64,000 nucleotides of DNA from Haemophilus haemolyticus_M (GTDB lineage: Bacteria > Pseudomonadota > Gammaproteobacteria > Enterobacterales > Pasteurellaceae). Where the stretch lies: NCBI RefSeq assembly GCF_003490935.1, contig NZ_QQGD01000002.1, positions 1 to 64,000 of the forward strand. Direction: 5' to 3'. Under the pieces are notes generated by a model, which had not been told where the DNA came from, did not search any database, and was given only the letters and a program-made list of their open reading frames with translations. Below, one piece after another: positions 38,064-46,812 of the stretch; position 1 is the first letter of the stretch, and every line of letters begins with the position of its first letter. A program made the position numbers and the translations under genes.

Positions 38064-38190
38064 TTTTGTTCCTTATATTTACAATTAATCTCATTATTCT
38101 ACGGATTCTATTCCGTTAGGAATAATGTTGAGCATTATACTCAAGTAAAATATATTTAACATATTTTTCACAAAATAATAATATTTAAAA

Positions 38191-38217
38191 GAAAAAGGCC
38201 CTTAAGAAATAAGGGCC
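38191..38217 (-). terminator. hbpA terminator
   Basis: Perfect stem GGCCCTTA (38197-38204) / TAAGGGCC (38210-38217) with a 5-nt loop; the minus-strand transcript continues TTTTTCTTTT. Confidence 0.85.
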
Positions 38218-38240
38218 CAAAAGAACTGAAATAGTATTAA

Positions 38241-39884
38241 TTATTTACCATCAACACTCACACCATAGAACGCATCATAGCCAAATGGGCTTTGAACATA
38301 GCCTTTTACGCGTGGACTAAGTGGTGCAAAACCAACAGAATGTGCTACCGGAATCCAAGGTGCTTGATTATGAATGATAACTTGCGCTTGTTTATAAAGT
38401 GCGGTGCGTTCTTCCTTATTTGTTAATCCAATTGCTTTATCTAGTAATGCATCAAATTCTGGATTTTTAAAACGAGCCATATTGGAATTACCCGCATTAG
38501 AACTTGCCAATAATGGAGATAAGAAGTTATCAGGGTCACCATTATCACCAGACCAACCAAAGATACCAGCAGTTAACTCACCCGCTTTCGCACGTTTTTG
38601 GTAATCCGCCCATTCATAGGTAACTGGGTTAGTTTTTACACCAACTTTTGCCCAGTCCGCCATGATAAGTTCAGCCATGCGTTTTGGATTTGGATTAGAG
38701 GCACGTACAACAGGTTGAATCCAAAAATCAGTTTCAAAACCATTTGGGTAACCCGCTTCTGCTAAAAGCTGTTTTGCTTTTTCTGGATCGTATGGATAAT
38801 CTTGAACTTCATCGTTGTAACTCCAAATTGTTGGAGGAAGTGGATTTTTAGCTGGTGTGCCTGCGCCTTGGTAAACAGCTTCAATAATCGCTTTTTTATC
38901 CACTGCGTAGTTCAATGCTTGACGAACTTTGACATTATCAAATGGTGCTTTTTCGGTATTGAATGCGATATACGCCACGTTCAAACCTTTTTGTTCCAAA
39001 AGTTGTACTTTTGGATCTGTTTTCATTTTTGCTAAATCCGCTACATTCGGGAATAAAATTAAATCACAAGAGCCAGCCTGTAATTTTGCATAACGTGTTG
39101 TCGCATCTGGCACAATATTGATAACTAAACGATCCAATGGTGTTCTACCCTTCCAATAGTTTTCGTTTGCTACATATTGAGCGGCTTGATCCGTTTTGTA
39201 ATCAACAAATACAAATGGTCCCGTCCCTACTGGGCGATTATCAATTGTTTCTGGCTTACCTGCTTTCAGCATTGCATCAGCATATTCTGCGGAATAAATA
39301 GAAATAAAATCCATGCCTAAACTTGCCAAGAAAGTTGCATCTTTCTTGTTTAAGGTAATACGAATTGTATTGTCATCTACTTTCTCCACTGATTTCAACA
39401 ATTCAGGGAATTTCATTGCTTTGAAATATGGATAAGTCCCTTTAGATACATTGTGATATGGATGATTCGGATCTAACTGACGTTGGAATGAGAATACAAC
39501 ATCATCCGCATTAAAATCACGTATTGGGGTAAATTCTTTTGTTGTATGGAATTTAACACCTTTTCTTAAATGGAATGTGTAAGTTAAACCATCATCGCTA
39601 ATTTCCCAGCTTTCAGCTAGGGCAGGTTCAATATCTGTTGAGCCTTTTTTAAATTCAACTAAGCGGTTATACACTTGTTGTGAACTTGCATTATAAGACG
39701 TCCCTTCCATCACAAGTGCAGGGCTAAATCCTAAAGGTGCTTTTGCTGTACAGTAAACAAAAGTATTGTTAGATGCAGATTTGGTTTCAGATTGTACGGT
39801 CGGTTTATTTGCTGAACCTGATTGATCGCAGGCTGCTAATACAAGAGTTGCAGCCGCAAGAGTTAGTGTTGATTTTAGCTTCAT
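38241..39884 (-). CDS. hbpA: Haem/glutathione-binding lipoprotein HbpA (GbpA)
   Basis: HbpA is the family-5 solute-binding lipoprotein first described as haem-binding in H. influenzae and later shown to bind glutathione for a Dpp-type ABC importer. The 547-residue precursor has a lipobox L16-A17-A18-C19 and full SBP_bac_5 architecture, including the FHLRKGVKFHTT motif near 100 and many peptide-binding-family blocks. Residue +2 after the lipid-modified Cys is Asp, the inner-membrane retention signal in E. coli. The permease genes are not in this window. Confidence 0.92.
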   Translation of the reverse strand: MKLKSTLTLAAATLVLAACDQSGSANKPTVQSETKSASNNTFVYCTAKAPLGFSPALVMEGTSYNASSQQVYNRLVEFKKGSTDIEPALAESWEISDDGLTYTFHLRKGVKFHTTKEFTPIRDFNADDVVFSFQRQLDPNHPYHNVSKGTYPYFKAMKFPELLKSVEKVDDNTIRITLNKKDATFLASLGMDFISIYSAEYADAMLKAGKPETIDNRPVGTGPFVFVDYKTDQAAQYVANENYWKGRTPLDRLVINIVPDATTRYAKLQAGSCDLILFPNVADLAKMKTDPKVQLLEQKGLNVAYIAFNTEKAPFDNVKVRQALNYAVDKKAIIEAVYQGAGTPAKNPLPPTIWSYNDEVQDYPYDPEKAKQLLAEAGYPNGFETDFWIQPVVRASNPNPKRMAELIMADWAKVGVKTNPVTYEWADYQKRAKAGELTAGIFGWSGDNGDPDNFLSPLLASSNAGNSNMARFKNPEFDALLDKAIGLTNKEERTALYKQAQVIIHNQAPWIPVAHSVGFAPLSPRVKGYVQSPFGYDAFYGVSVDGK

Positions 39885-40037
39885 GATAGTTCCTCACTTT
39901 GTTGGCAGAGATTTATTAGAGCCTTGTCATATAACCAAGATGCTAGATAAATCCTATCTAAAATAAATGTTTAATAAGATATAAGCAAATGCTGCTTTTT
40001 TTAAATAAAAAAATTCTATGGATTATAACAAATTAAT

Positions 40038-41426
40038 CTAAGGATCCTTCCGTAAATGATCGCCATCATTTTTATGTAATTTTATAAGCGACCAAACTAA
40101 GGCGATTGTAAAAAGTGATGAGGTTAAGAAAGTATAGCTAAATGCCTGTTGTAAGCCATCACTCGAGCTAAAGAAATGTCTATAAAGATTTAGAATTATC
40201 GATGAAATGGCAATACCAAATCCAATCCCAACTTGCTGCACAATACTTAATACTGTAGAACCTGTGCCTGCCTGTTGTTTTGAAAGATCACCAACAGTCA
40301 ACGTATTAATTGAAGTGAAAATTATCGACATGCAAGCGCCATACCACATGAGATTACAAATAATCCAAGTCAGAGAACTTTGTTGATCTAACCAAGCCAT
40401 TGAAATTACAGAGCCAGCCATCAAAAGTGCGGATGAAATTAGCGTTGTTTTATAGCCCCAATGATTTAAAATTCGTCCAATTAATATTTTCAAAATCACA
40501 GAAATTAGTGCAATCGGCGCTAATAGCCAACCTGACATTTCAGCACTGTAACCGAAAGATAATTGAAACATCAAAGGCAATAAAAAGGGAACGCCAGATG
40601 CAGATAATCGGATAAAAATATTGGCAATAATGCCTAATCTGAATGTACGAGTGCGGAAAAGGGATAAAGGTAAAATAGCATCTTCATTATTTTTGGCATA
40701 ACTAGAATAAGCCACGAGTAACAAAACACCAACAACTAATACGCTATAGGTTGTAATTGGGCTATGTTGGCTTTTACCGAGTAAATCCAAACCAAGCGTA
40801 ATGCCAACTAACCCTAATGCAAAGAGTAAAAAACCTGTCCAATCCAGTTTCTCTGACTCGCCTTTGATATTGTTCATCACGCTGCCTGATGCCAAAATTC
40901 CTAGTGCACCAATTGGAATATTAATTAAAAAAATCCAGTGCCAACTGGCGTGAATGACTAACCATCCACCTAAAATAGGCCCTAGAATTGGCCCAATCAA
41001 ACCTGCAGTTGCCATTAAATTCCAAGCATTAACTAATTGTTGTTTAGGAACAGCTTGAATAATAGCTAAACGCGCCACTGGCATCATAAAAGCACCGCCC
41101 ATCCCCTGAATCACTCTGGCTAAGATTAAACTTTCTAAATTAGGGGCAGCTGCACAAGCGATAGAACCTAAAATAAACGTGAAAACTGCACCACGAAAAA
41201 CGCTCAATGTCCCAAATTTTGTCGCCGCCCAAGCGGTAAGAGGAATAAATAATGCAACGGCTAAAGAATAAGCAATAATCGCCATTTGCATTTCAAAGGC
41301 GGGTTTATGTAAATCGGAGGATATCGCCGGTAGGGCGGTATTAAGAATGGTGGCATCTAGGCTTTGCATAAAAAGTGCCATTGCTGCTACCCAAGCTAAA
41401 CCGCGATAGGCATTGGATTCAGTCAT
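40038..41426 (-). CDS. DHA2-type MFS drug efflux transporter
   Basis: A 14-helix-type major facilitator of 462 residues, similar in length and motifs to MdtD/EmrB. Visible motifs include QSLDATILNTALPAI (motif D1, residues about 20-34), the loop 2-3 region, RVIQGMGGAFMMPVARL (motif B) and GPILGPILGGWL (motif C, drug antiporter signature). ATG 41424-41426 overlaps the mobB stop as ATGA and has GGAG upstream, so the two are translationally coupled; the frame to 41453 is inside mobB. Substrate is unknown. Confidence 0.88.
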   Translation of the reverse strand: MTESNAYRGLAWVAAMALFMQSLDATILNTALPAISSDLHKPAFEMQMAIIAYSLAVALFIPLTAWAATKFGTLSVFRGAVFTFILGSIACAAAPNLESLILARVIQGMGGAFMMPVARLAIIQAVPKQQLVNAWNLMATAGLIGPILGPILGGWLVIHASWHWIFLINIPIGALGILASGSVMNNIKGESEKLDWTGFLLFALGLVGITLGLDLLGKSQHSPITTYSVLVVGVLLLVAYSSYAKNNEDAILPLSLFRTRTFRLGIIANIFIRLSASGVPFLLPLMFQLSFGYSAEMSGWLLAPIALISVILKILIGRILNHWGYKTTLISSALLMAGSVISMAWLDQQSSLTWIICNLMWYGACMSIIFTSINTLTVGDLSKQQAGTGSTVLSIVQQVGIGFGIAISSIILNLYRHFFSSSDGLQQAFSYTFLTSSLFTIALVWSLIKLHKNDGDHLRKDP

Positions 41427-41938
41427 CGTGCTCCGTGAAAATGGTGCAACCAATTTTCAATAAAATCGGCAATTTGCGGAATGCGGTTAATATCCAACAA
41501 AGTGCGGTCAATTTCAAGAGGATAATTCGTCGCAACCGCCACAACATATTCGTCAATTTCGGGTAAAGGTTTTGTCATTTCCTGACGATGGAGCAAAATC
41601 TTTTGAATTGGCTCTTGTTTAAAGCCTTCTACCAACACTAAATCTGTTAAAGTGCGGTCAAATTGTTGTGCTAAATAATCCAATGAAACAGGTTTTGGCG
41701 TTTCCGTCATGATCGCCCAGCGTTCATCATTCGCTAAAATGACCTGAGAAGAACCTGCCTCTTTCATACGCCAACTATCTTTTCCTTCTTTATCAACTTG
41801 CATATTGTGATGGCTATGTTTAATCACTGAAACGCGAATGTGACGAGCGATAAGCTCTGGGATAAGTTTTTCTGATAATGTTGTTTTACCACTACCGCTG
41901 TAACCGGTAATTCCAAGTAAAGGAATCTGATTGTTCAT
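41423..41938 (-). CDS. mobB: Molybdopterin-guanine dinucleotide biosynthesis adaptor MobB
   Basis: MobB is a GTP-binding partner of MobA in forming the bis-MGD cofactor of molybdoenzymes. The 171-residue protein has a Walker A GITGYSGSGKTTLSEKL at residues 8-24, followed by RVSVIKHSHHNM and a DLVLVEGFKQEP motif near 98. Its last bases overlap the MFS gene. MobA is 4 kb away at 46201. Confidence 0.94.
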   Translation of the reverse strand: MNNQIPLLGITGYSGSGKTTLSEKLIPELIARHIRVSVIKHSHHNMQVDKEGKDSWRMKEAGSSQVILANDERWAIMTETPKPVSLDYLAQQFDRTLTDLVLVEGFKQEPIQKILLHRQEMTKPLPEIDEYVVAVATNYPLEIDRTLLDINRIPQIADFIENWLHHFHGAR

Positions 41939-41977
41939 AAAAATAACCTTAAAAATAGCCGCACTTTAGATACGGAA

Positions 41978-41997
41978 AACCCCGAAATACCGGGGTT
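41978..41997 (-). terminator. Terminator of the small membrane-protein pair
   Basis: Perfect stem AACCCCG / CGGGGTT around AAATAC, ending 6 bp after the small gene's stop at 42004; the minus strand continues TTTTCC. Confidence 0.8.
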
Positions 41998-42003
41998 AAT
42001 AAA

Positions 42004-42090
42004 TTAAGAATGTTTTGCTGCGTAAGTTGCAAAAATAAAAGCAGCAATGGATATGAGAGCAAGAATGCCAAGACCAATTGTAAACCACAT
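42004..42090 (-). CDS. Very small (28-residue) single-helix membrane protein
   Basis: ATG 42088-42090 opens MWFTIGLGILALISIAAF and continues hydrophobic to a short polar end (AAKHS), 28 residues in all: one transmembrane helix. It is too short for usual gene callers. Support for a real gene: a CGGAGAA ribosome site like that of the gene upstream, a start one base after that gene's stop (TAATATG), and a strong terminator 6 bp after its stop. It recalls small accessory subunits of membrane complexes, but I recognise no family. Confidence 0.65.
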   Translation of the reverse strand: MWFTIGLGILALISIAAFIFATYAAKHS

Positions 42091-42091
42091 A

Positions 42092-42313
42092 TTATTTCTT
42101 CTCCGATAGTTGACGAAAAATACGCCCAACAGCTAGGCAAAAGTAAGTGACAACAAGTAAGGAAGCAATATTCAATACTTTCAATAAAAAAACTGTTTCT
42201 CCGTAAAGTATAACAGGCATTGCTAGAATAGCAACTTTTGCCACATCATCACTAAGTTTTGACCAAGCCTCTAAAGAGCTTTTCTCAATGGGTAATTTAA
42301 ATAAATTCAGCAT
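42092..42313 (-). CDS. Small (73-residue) two-helix membrane protein
   Basis: I do not recognise this protein. After a polar N-terminus (LPIEKSSLEAWSKLSDDVAK), two hydrophobic segments at about residues 26-44 and 47-65 are joined by a short turn and followed by a basic tail (GRIFRQLSEKK). A clear ribosome site CGGAGAA precedes ATG. It heads a two-gene unit with the 28-residue gene. A perfect palindrome matching the Haemophilus CRP-S competence site lies about 70-86 bp upstream of the start. Role unknown. Confidence 0.75.
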   Translation of the reverse strand: MLNLFKLPIEKSSLEAWSKLSDDVAKVAILAMPVILYGETVFLLKVLNIASLLVVTYFCLAVGRIFRQLSEKK

Positions 42314-42383
42314 AGTTTCTCCGATGAATAAAAGAGAAATTTTGCTGAAATAGAAAGGGAATTTCTCAACTAGCTTTATAGTT

Positions 42384-42399
42384 TGCGATCTAGATCGCA
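42384..42399. promoter_or_regulatory. CRP-S-like (competence regulatory element) palindrome
   Basis: TGCGATCTAGATCGCA is a perfect 16-bp palindrome flanked by TTTC and AAAC on the minus strand. It fits the TGCGA-N6-TCGCA core of Haemophilus CRP-S sites, which need CRP plus Sxy and drive competence genes. It lies between the rseC stop (42425) and the 73-residue gene start (42313), so the small gene pair is the likely target. The core contains two GATC Dam sites. Confidence 0.7.
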
Positions 42400-42424
42400 G
42401 AAATAATAAAAAGCGAATAAAAAC

Positions 42425-42859
42425 TTAAGATAATATGCGCAATAAAACGGGCTGAAATTCTGTTTGTTGCCCTAATTTTCTGCTATAAGATTTTACAAAA
42501 ATGAAAGAAAGTGCGGTTAATCCGAAGATTAAAATTGCACGCAGGATTTCATTATCGCTGATGTAATCAGACAACATAGTCGCAATTAATAAACTCAAAA
42601 GCGGTACAACATACATCAATAATGCCGACAACAACATCGACTTTTCTTCTAATCCAATTTCAACAATTTGACCTTCGCGTAATGGCATTAATGTTTCCAC
42701 ATTAAAAATATGCTCGCCACGTTTGCCGTTTAATTCGGAAAGGCTTGATGTTCCACAACTGTTTTTAGCTGAGCATTGACCACAGGAACTTTGGGATTGG
42801 CATTTCACTTTGGCAATGCCATTTTCATAGCTAATAACAACCGCACTTTCTCTTAACAT
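42425..42859 (-). CDS. rseC: SoxR-reducing/RseC family protein
   Basis: RseC is an inner-membrane protein linked with sigma-E signalling and with reducing SoxR in enterobacteria. The 144 residues show the cysteine-rich N-terminus (CQSQSSCGQCSAKNSCG, about 19-35), EIGLEEKSMLLSALLMYVVPL starting near 68 and two transmembrane helices, closing with YSRKLGQQTEFQPVLL. The start overlaps the rsmJ end by 7 bp, so they are probably co-translated. No rpoE-rseA-rseB genes are nearby, an unusual location. Confidence 0.88.
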   Translation of the reverse strand: MLRESAVVISYENGIAKVKCQSQSSCGQCSAKNSCGTSSLSELNGKRGEHIFNVETLMPLREGQIVEIGLEEKSMLLSALLMYVVPLLSLLIATMLSDYISDNEILRAILIFGLTALSFIFVKSYSRKLGQQTEFQPVLLRILS

Positions 42860-43626
42860 TGGGATTCTCCCATATAAATATCAAAGCGATGATTTTTCGT
42901 TTCACGGCTAAAGTGTGGTTGTTTTCCACAAAGAAACTCTGCATAGTCAGGACGCTTCACGACCACACGTTTTTTAGCTAATCGTAGTGCAGGTAAAAGC
43001 AATTCATCGGCATCTAAATCTGCTCCAACTAAATGCTGGAATACGCGCATTTCTTTTTTTACTAGCGCAGATTTTTGTTTATGCGGATACATTGGATCGA
43101 GATAAACCACATCGGCATAATCAGTATTAGGATCAAGTTCATTAATATGGTGAACATTCAGCAAGCATAAATTTTGTTGCAACATCTCGCCGATTTCCTC
43201 ATCTTGATAAGCACGATTTAAACCATCTTGCAGAAGTAAAAAAACAACAGGATGGCGTTCCACTAAACGAACTTGACAGCCAATCGAGGCTAGCACAAAG
43301 GCATCTCGTCCTAGACCAGCTGTGGCATCAATAACCGTTGGCAATTCCGAACCTTTAATCCCTACTGCTTTCGCTATGGTTTCTCCTCGTCCACCACCGA
43401 ATTTACGACGATGAGCCATTGTGCCGCCTACAAAATCAACATAAACCGCACCGAGTTTAGGTTCGTCTAATTTACGAAGCTCTAAACGTTCATCAGTTTG
43501 AACAAGTGCAAGTGGGCTTTGTTCATCATGAATAATGTTATGTTCAGCACAAAGTGCGGTCAATTCTGCTAATGTTTTTTCTGAAGATTCAGAAATCAGC
43601 TGAATTCCTACTTTCGAATGAGCCAT
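42853..43626 (-). CDS. rsmJ: 16S rRNA (guanine-1516-N2)-methyltransferase RsmJ
   Basis: RsmJ methylates G1516 of 16S rRNA. The 257-residue protein has the SAM-binding motif VIDATAGLGRDAFVLAS near 108-124 and the YLDPMYPHKQKSALVKKEMR motif near 172, both family hallmarks. Its start overlaps the end of trmA by 19 bp and its end overlaps rseC. Confidence 0.94.
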   Translation of the reverse strand: MAHSKVGIQLISESSEKTLAELTALCAEHNIIHDEQSPLALVQTDERLELRKLDEPKLGAVYVDFVGGTMAHRRKFGGGRGETIAKAVGIKGSELPTVIDATAGLGRDAFVLASIGCQVRLVERHPVVFLLLQDGLNRAYQDEEIGEMLQQNLCLLNVHHINELDPNTDYADVVYLDPMYPHKQKSALVKKEMRVFQHLVGADLDADELLLPALRLAKKRVVVKRPDYAEFLCGKQPHFSRETKNHRFDIYMGESQC

Positions 43627-44699
43627 ACGCCGCTTTCCATGTGGTCAGTGTAAGGGAATTGGTCAAATAACGCTGCTTTTTCAATGCGGTGCGTTTTTGA
43701 AAGTTCAACAAGATTATCGCACAGAGTATGTGGATTACAGGAAATATACAAAATGCGATCGTAATTTTGTACAAGTTTCACTGTATCAGGATCAAGCCCT
43801 GCGCGAGGTGGATCGACAAAAATGGTATTACATTCGTAAGACTTCAAATCAATCCCTTTCAAGCGGTTAAAGGCTCGAACCCCATTCATAGCCTGCGTAA
43901 ATTCTTCTGCCGACATACGGATAATTTGTAAATTATCTACTTTATTTTCAGCGATATTAAACTGTGCGGCGGCTACGGAAGGTTTCGCGATTTCGGTTGC
44001 CAATACCTTACGGAAATTTTGTGCAAGTGCGATAGAAAAATTACCATTACCGCAGTAAAGTTCCAATAAATCACCTTCGCTATTTTGGGTACAATCAATT
44101 GCCCATTCAAGCATTTTGCAGTTTACCGTTGCATTTGGCTGGGTAAAACTATTCTCAACTTGGCGATAGACATAATTTCTGCCATTCACAAGTAAAACTT
44201 CATCCACATAATCTTGTTCAAAACAGATTTTTTGTTTACTTGCACGCCCGATCATTTGCACATCAAAACCTTGCTTTTCGAGTAAATCTTTCAGATTTTT
44301 AGCCGCACTTTCCCATTCTTCAGTGAGTGTTTTATGATAAAGCAAGCTCACAATAATCTTATTACTCAAGGTGCTAAGGTAATCAATTTGGAATAATTTT
44401 TTGTGCAGCACCTCTTGTTGTTTTAACAAAGGTAATAAGGTTTGCATCATACGATTAATCAGCGTGCTAGCGATTGGAAATTCATCCACGCGATAACGCT
44501 GTAGCGTCGCTTGATCAAACATAATATGGTAAAAATCATCTTGCTCATGCCAAATACGAAACTCCGCACGCATACGATAATGGCTTGTTGGAGAGTCAAA
44601 AACTTGAATATCCGGCGCATTAAAAGGGCGCAAAAGTGCGGTTAACTTTTCAAGTTTTTTTTGTAGCTGTTCGTTGTATTGAGAAATCGGTAATTGCAT
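43608..44699 (-). CDS. trmA: tRNA (uracil-54-C5)-methyltransferase TrmA
   Basis: TrmA forms ribothymidine at position 54 of tRNA. The 363 residues are typical (E. coli 366). SAM binding LLELYCGNGNFSIAL near 215, the FVDPPRAGLD block near 295 and the catalytic-Cys motif ILYISCNPHTL near 320 are all present. It heads the overlapping trmA-rsmJ-rseC unit. Confidence 0.96.
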   Translation of the reverse strand: MQLPISQYNEQLQKKLEKLTALLRPFNAPDIQVFDSPTSHYRMRAEFRIWHEQDDFYHIMFDQATLQRYRVDEFPIASTLINRMMQTLLPLLKQQEVLHKKLFQIDYLSTLSNKIIVSLLYHKTLTEEWESAAKNLKDLLEKQGFDVQMIGRASKQKICFEQDYVDEVLLVNGRNYVYRQVENSFTQPNATVNCKMLEWAIDCTQNSEGDLLELYCGNGNFSIALAQNFRKVLATEIAKPSVAAAQFNIAENKVDNLQIIRMSAEEFTQAMNGVRAFNRLKGIDLKSYECNTIFVDPPRAGLDPDTVKLVQNYDRILYISCNPHTLCDNLVELSKTHRIEKAALFDQFPYTDHMESGVWLIRK

Positions 44700-44808
44700 A
44701 GAAATTAGTATTCATAGGGCGTATGAAGACGAATCGTTCATACAAAGATAGGAGAATAAAGTTATCAGCCGTGAATTACGCGTGATTTCACAAGCTATTC
44801 AAAAACAA

Positions 44809-44830
44809 AAGGCAGACTTCCGCCTGCCTT
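44809..44830 (-). terminator. maoP terminator
   Basis: Stem AAGGCAG (44809-44815) / CTGCCTT (44824-44830), with TTTTGTTTTTG following on the minus strand. Confidence 0.75.
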
Positions 44831-44842
44831 GTTCAACATATC

Positions 44843-45178
44843 TTATTCGCCGGAATAATCTTCACCGCCAGAGGCAGCTTCACTCACATCACCAGATAAG
44901 GTGTAAACACGTTTTTTAGTGTTAATACGAGTACGATATTTATTCCAAGTTTTTTCAAAGAAAGTCTCTGCTGCGCGCTCACCACGGCAAAAAGCGACGA
45001 AATCTTTTTCTTCTTTAGTCGCTGGCTCACGTTCCCCTAAGTCTAATGCTTTGAACGCTTGGCCATATTGCTCAAGCACCTGTGATTCTTTGATTGTGTA
45101 ATCACCATGACGGGAAAAACCACGTGGGTAGTTTTTGTCGTCAAAGAAACGACGCGTTACGCTAAAACTTGCAGCCAT
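44843..45178 (-). CDS. maoP: Macrodomain Ori organisation protein MaoP (YifE, DUF413)
   Basis: In E. coli MaoP acts with the site maoS to organise the Ori macrodomain. The 111-residue protein aligns over its whole length with E. coli YifE: FFDDKNYPRGFSRHGDYTIKE (10-30), LDLGEREPAT (46-55) and the acidic end. Function in Haemophilus is inferred. It lies 61 bp beyond dsbA on the same strand and is followed by a good terminator. Confidence 0.9.
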   Translation of the reverse strand: MAASFSVTRRFFDDKNYPRGFSRHGDYTIKESQVLEQYGQAFKALDLGEREPATKEEKDFVAFCRGERAAETFFEKTWNKYRTRINTKKRVYTLSGDVSEAASGGEDYSGE

Positions 45179-45239
45179 AATATTCTCTCTTCTTTCATTA
45201 ATATTTACAAAATAGGGCAGGCATTAAACCAATTTTTCG

Positions 45240-45857
45240 TTATTTTTGCAATAAACCTTTTACGGTTTGCACATAATCTTTCACGAAATCATCGTAATTT
45301 AAACCTTCAGGGTTTACACGGAATTTTCCATTTACATAAAAATCAGGTACGCCATGCACTTTAAATTGTTCTGCGGCATTTACTTGTTTATTGACTAAAC
45401 CATTCACTGCAAAACTATTAATGCCACCATCAAATTGCTCGGCGGTTACACCATTCGACAAGAAGATAGCTCGAATATCATCCATTGATTTTAAGGCATC
45501 CTTTTGAGCCGCTTCAAATAATGGTGCCTTTACTTTACTTTCTGCACCTAATGCCATAGCTAACGCCCAAGCACGCGTTAAGTTTTCAGACTGGCGACCT
45601 AAGAAATTCACATGATATTGTTTAAATTTCACATCTTTTGGTAAAGCATCTGCGACTTGTTGTGGAATTTTGTATTCCATTTCAAAGGCATAACAATGCG
45701 GGCAGTAGAATGAGAAAAACTCAATCACTTCTTTTTGCTGTGAAGCCTGTTGACTTACTTGAACATATTGTTTGCCTTCTTGTAAATCTACGGCAAAACT
45801 ATTTGCAGACATAAGCGTGCTGATACCTAAACCTAACGCAAGTAATACTTTTTTCAT
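45240..45857 (-). CDS. dsbA: Thiol:disulfide interchange protein DsbA
   Basis: DsbA oxidises cysteine pairs in periplasmic proteins and is needed for competence and virulence in H. influenzae. The 205-residue precursor has a signal peptide ending near Ala22 (NSFA) and a thioredoxin fold with the active site Cys52-Pro-His-Cys55; the cis-proline region GVPDFYVNGKF is near 168. It follows yihD by 12 bp, the conserved yihD-dsbA pair. Confidence 0.96.
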   Translation of the reverse strand: MKKVLLALGLGISTLMSANSFAVDLQEGKQYVQVSQQASQQKEVIEFFSFYCPHCYAFEMEYKIPQQVADALPKDVKFKQYHVNFLGRQSENLTRAWALAMALGAESKVKAPLFEAAQKDALKSMDDIRAIFLSNGVTAEQFDGGINSFAVNGLVNKQVNAAEQFKVHGVPDFYVNGKFRVNPEGLNYDDFVKDYVQTVKGLLQK

Positions 45858-45869
45858 TTGCTTTCCTTC

Positions 45870-46136
45870 TTATTTAATGATACCGCGAGCACGAAGCAAT
45901 GCGGTTTTAAAATCTTCTTCGTAATCTTTTTTGAGACCAGGAATTGGCTCATGTTTATCGGTACCATCCATTTTTAACTGATAAATAATCACTTCATCAG
46001 TTAATTCATTTAATGGCTTTTGGAAACCTGATTCATTGGCAATTTTTTGCAAAATTTCCATTAAGCTCAAATCCGGGTCTTTAGACCAATAAGGCTGTAA
46101 AAGTTCCAAAACTTCATTTAAACGCTTACATTTCAT
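45870..46136 (-). CDS. yihD: YihD family protein (DUF1040)
   Basis: An 88-residue conserved cytoplasmic protein of unknown function, ordinarily encoded just before dsbA. Visible family blocks are MKCKRLNEVLELLQPYW at the start, DLSLMEILQKIANESGF and the central LTDEVIIYQLKMDG. It is the first gene of the yihD-dsbA unit and is divergent from mobA. Confidence 0.88.
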   Translation of the reverse strand: MKCKRLNEVLELLQPYWSKDPDLSLMEILQKIANESGFQKPLNELTDEVIIYQLKMDGTDKHEPIPGLKKDYEEDFKTALLRARGIIK

Positions 46137-46200
46137 TGCTATTTCCTTTTTAATCGTAAAAAATAGGCAAATGATACTTGAAATAACGATAGATTAAAAT

Positions 46201-46791
46201 ATGGCAATCACAATAAGCGCGGTAATTTTGGCTGGTGGCAAAGCACGCAGAATGGGCGGGCAAGATAAAGGATTACAGATTTTAGGTAAACAATCTTTAA
46301 TTCAACATGTTATTTATCGCTTGCAACCACAAATTCATCAGATTTCAATTAACGCTAACCGAAGTCAAACAGAATATGCAAAATTTGGCTTTCCTGTTTT
46401 TTCCGATGAACTGCCCGATTTTCAAGGGCCATTGAGTGGCATGCTAACAGCCCTAGAAAAGACAAAAAGTGACTTTATTCTTTTTACACCTTGTGATACG
46501 CCTTTTTTCCCTACGAATCTTTTAGATAAACTCCAAAGTACGGTTAAAAATGACCGCACTTTAATTGCGTATGCTTGCGATGAGGAACGTGAACATCCCG
46601 TTTTTTGTTTGATGTCCGTTCAGCTAAAGGAAAAATTACGACACTATTTAGCATCGGGTGAACGACGCCTTTTGCAGTTTATGAAAGAAAATGGCGGGAT
46701 TTCAGTAAAATTTACGAAAAAAGAAGGCAACTTTGAGAATTTTAATACGCTGGATGATTTAAAGAAAAACGGTAATCTAATCGAACACTAA
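46201..46791 (+). CDS. mobA: Molybdenum cofactor guanylyltransferase MobA
   Basis: MobA transfers GMP to molybdopterin to make MGD. The 196-residue protein shows the nucleotide-binding start VILAGGKARRMGGQDKGLQ, DFQGPLSGMLTAL near 75 and FTPCDTPFFP with the metal-binding Asp near 101. No clear Shine-Dalgarno precedes the ATG. Two uptake-signal-like repeats in opposite orientations lie inside the gene near 46540-46562. Confidence 0.95.
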   Translation: MAITISAVILAGGKARRMGGQDKGLQILGKQSLIQHVIYRLQPQIHQISINANRSQTEYAKFGFPVFSDELPDFQGPLSGMLTALEKTKSDFILFTPCDTPFFPTNLLDKLQSTVKNDRTLIAYACDEEREHPVFCLMSVQLKEKLRHYLASGERRLLQFMKENGGISVKFTKKEGNFENFNTLDDLKKNGNLIEH

Positions 46792-46812
46792 CAAAAGTGC
46801 GGTTTATTTTTA

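Noticed and set aside
41949..42140. 63-codon hydrophobic frame
   Set aside because: It is out of frame with the better-supported 28-residue gene on the same strand, and crosses the terminator at 41978.
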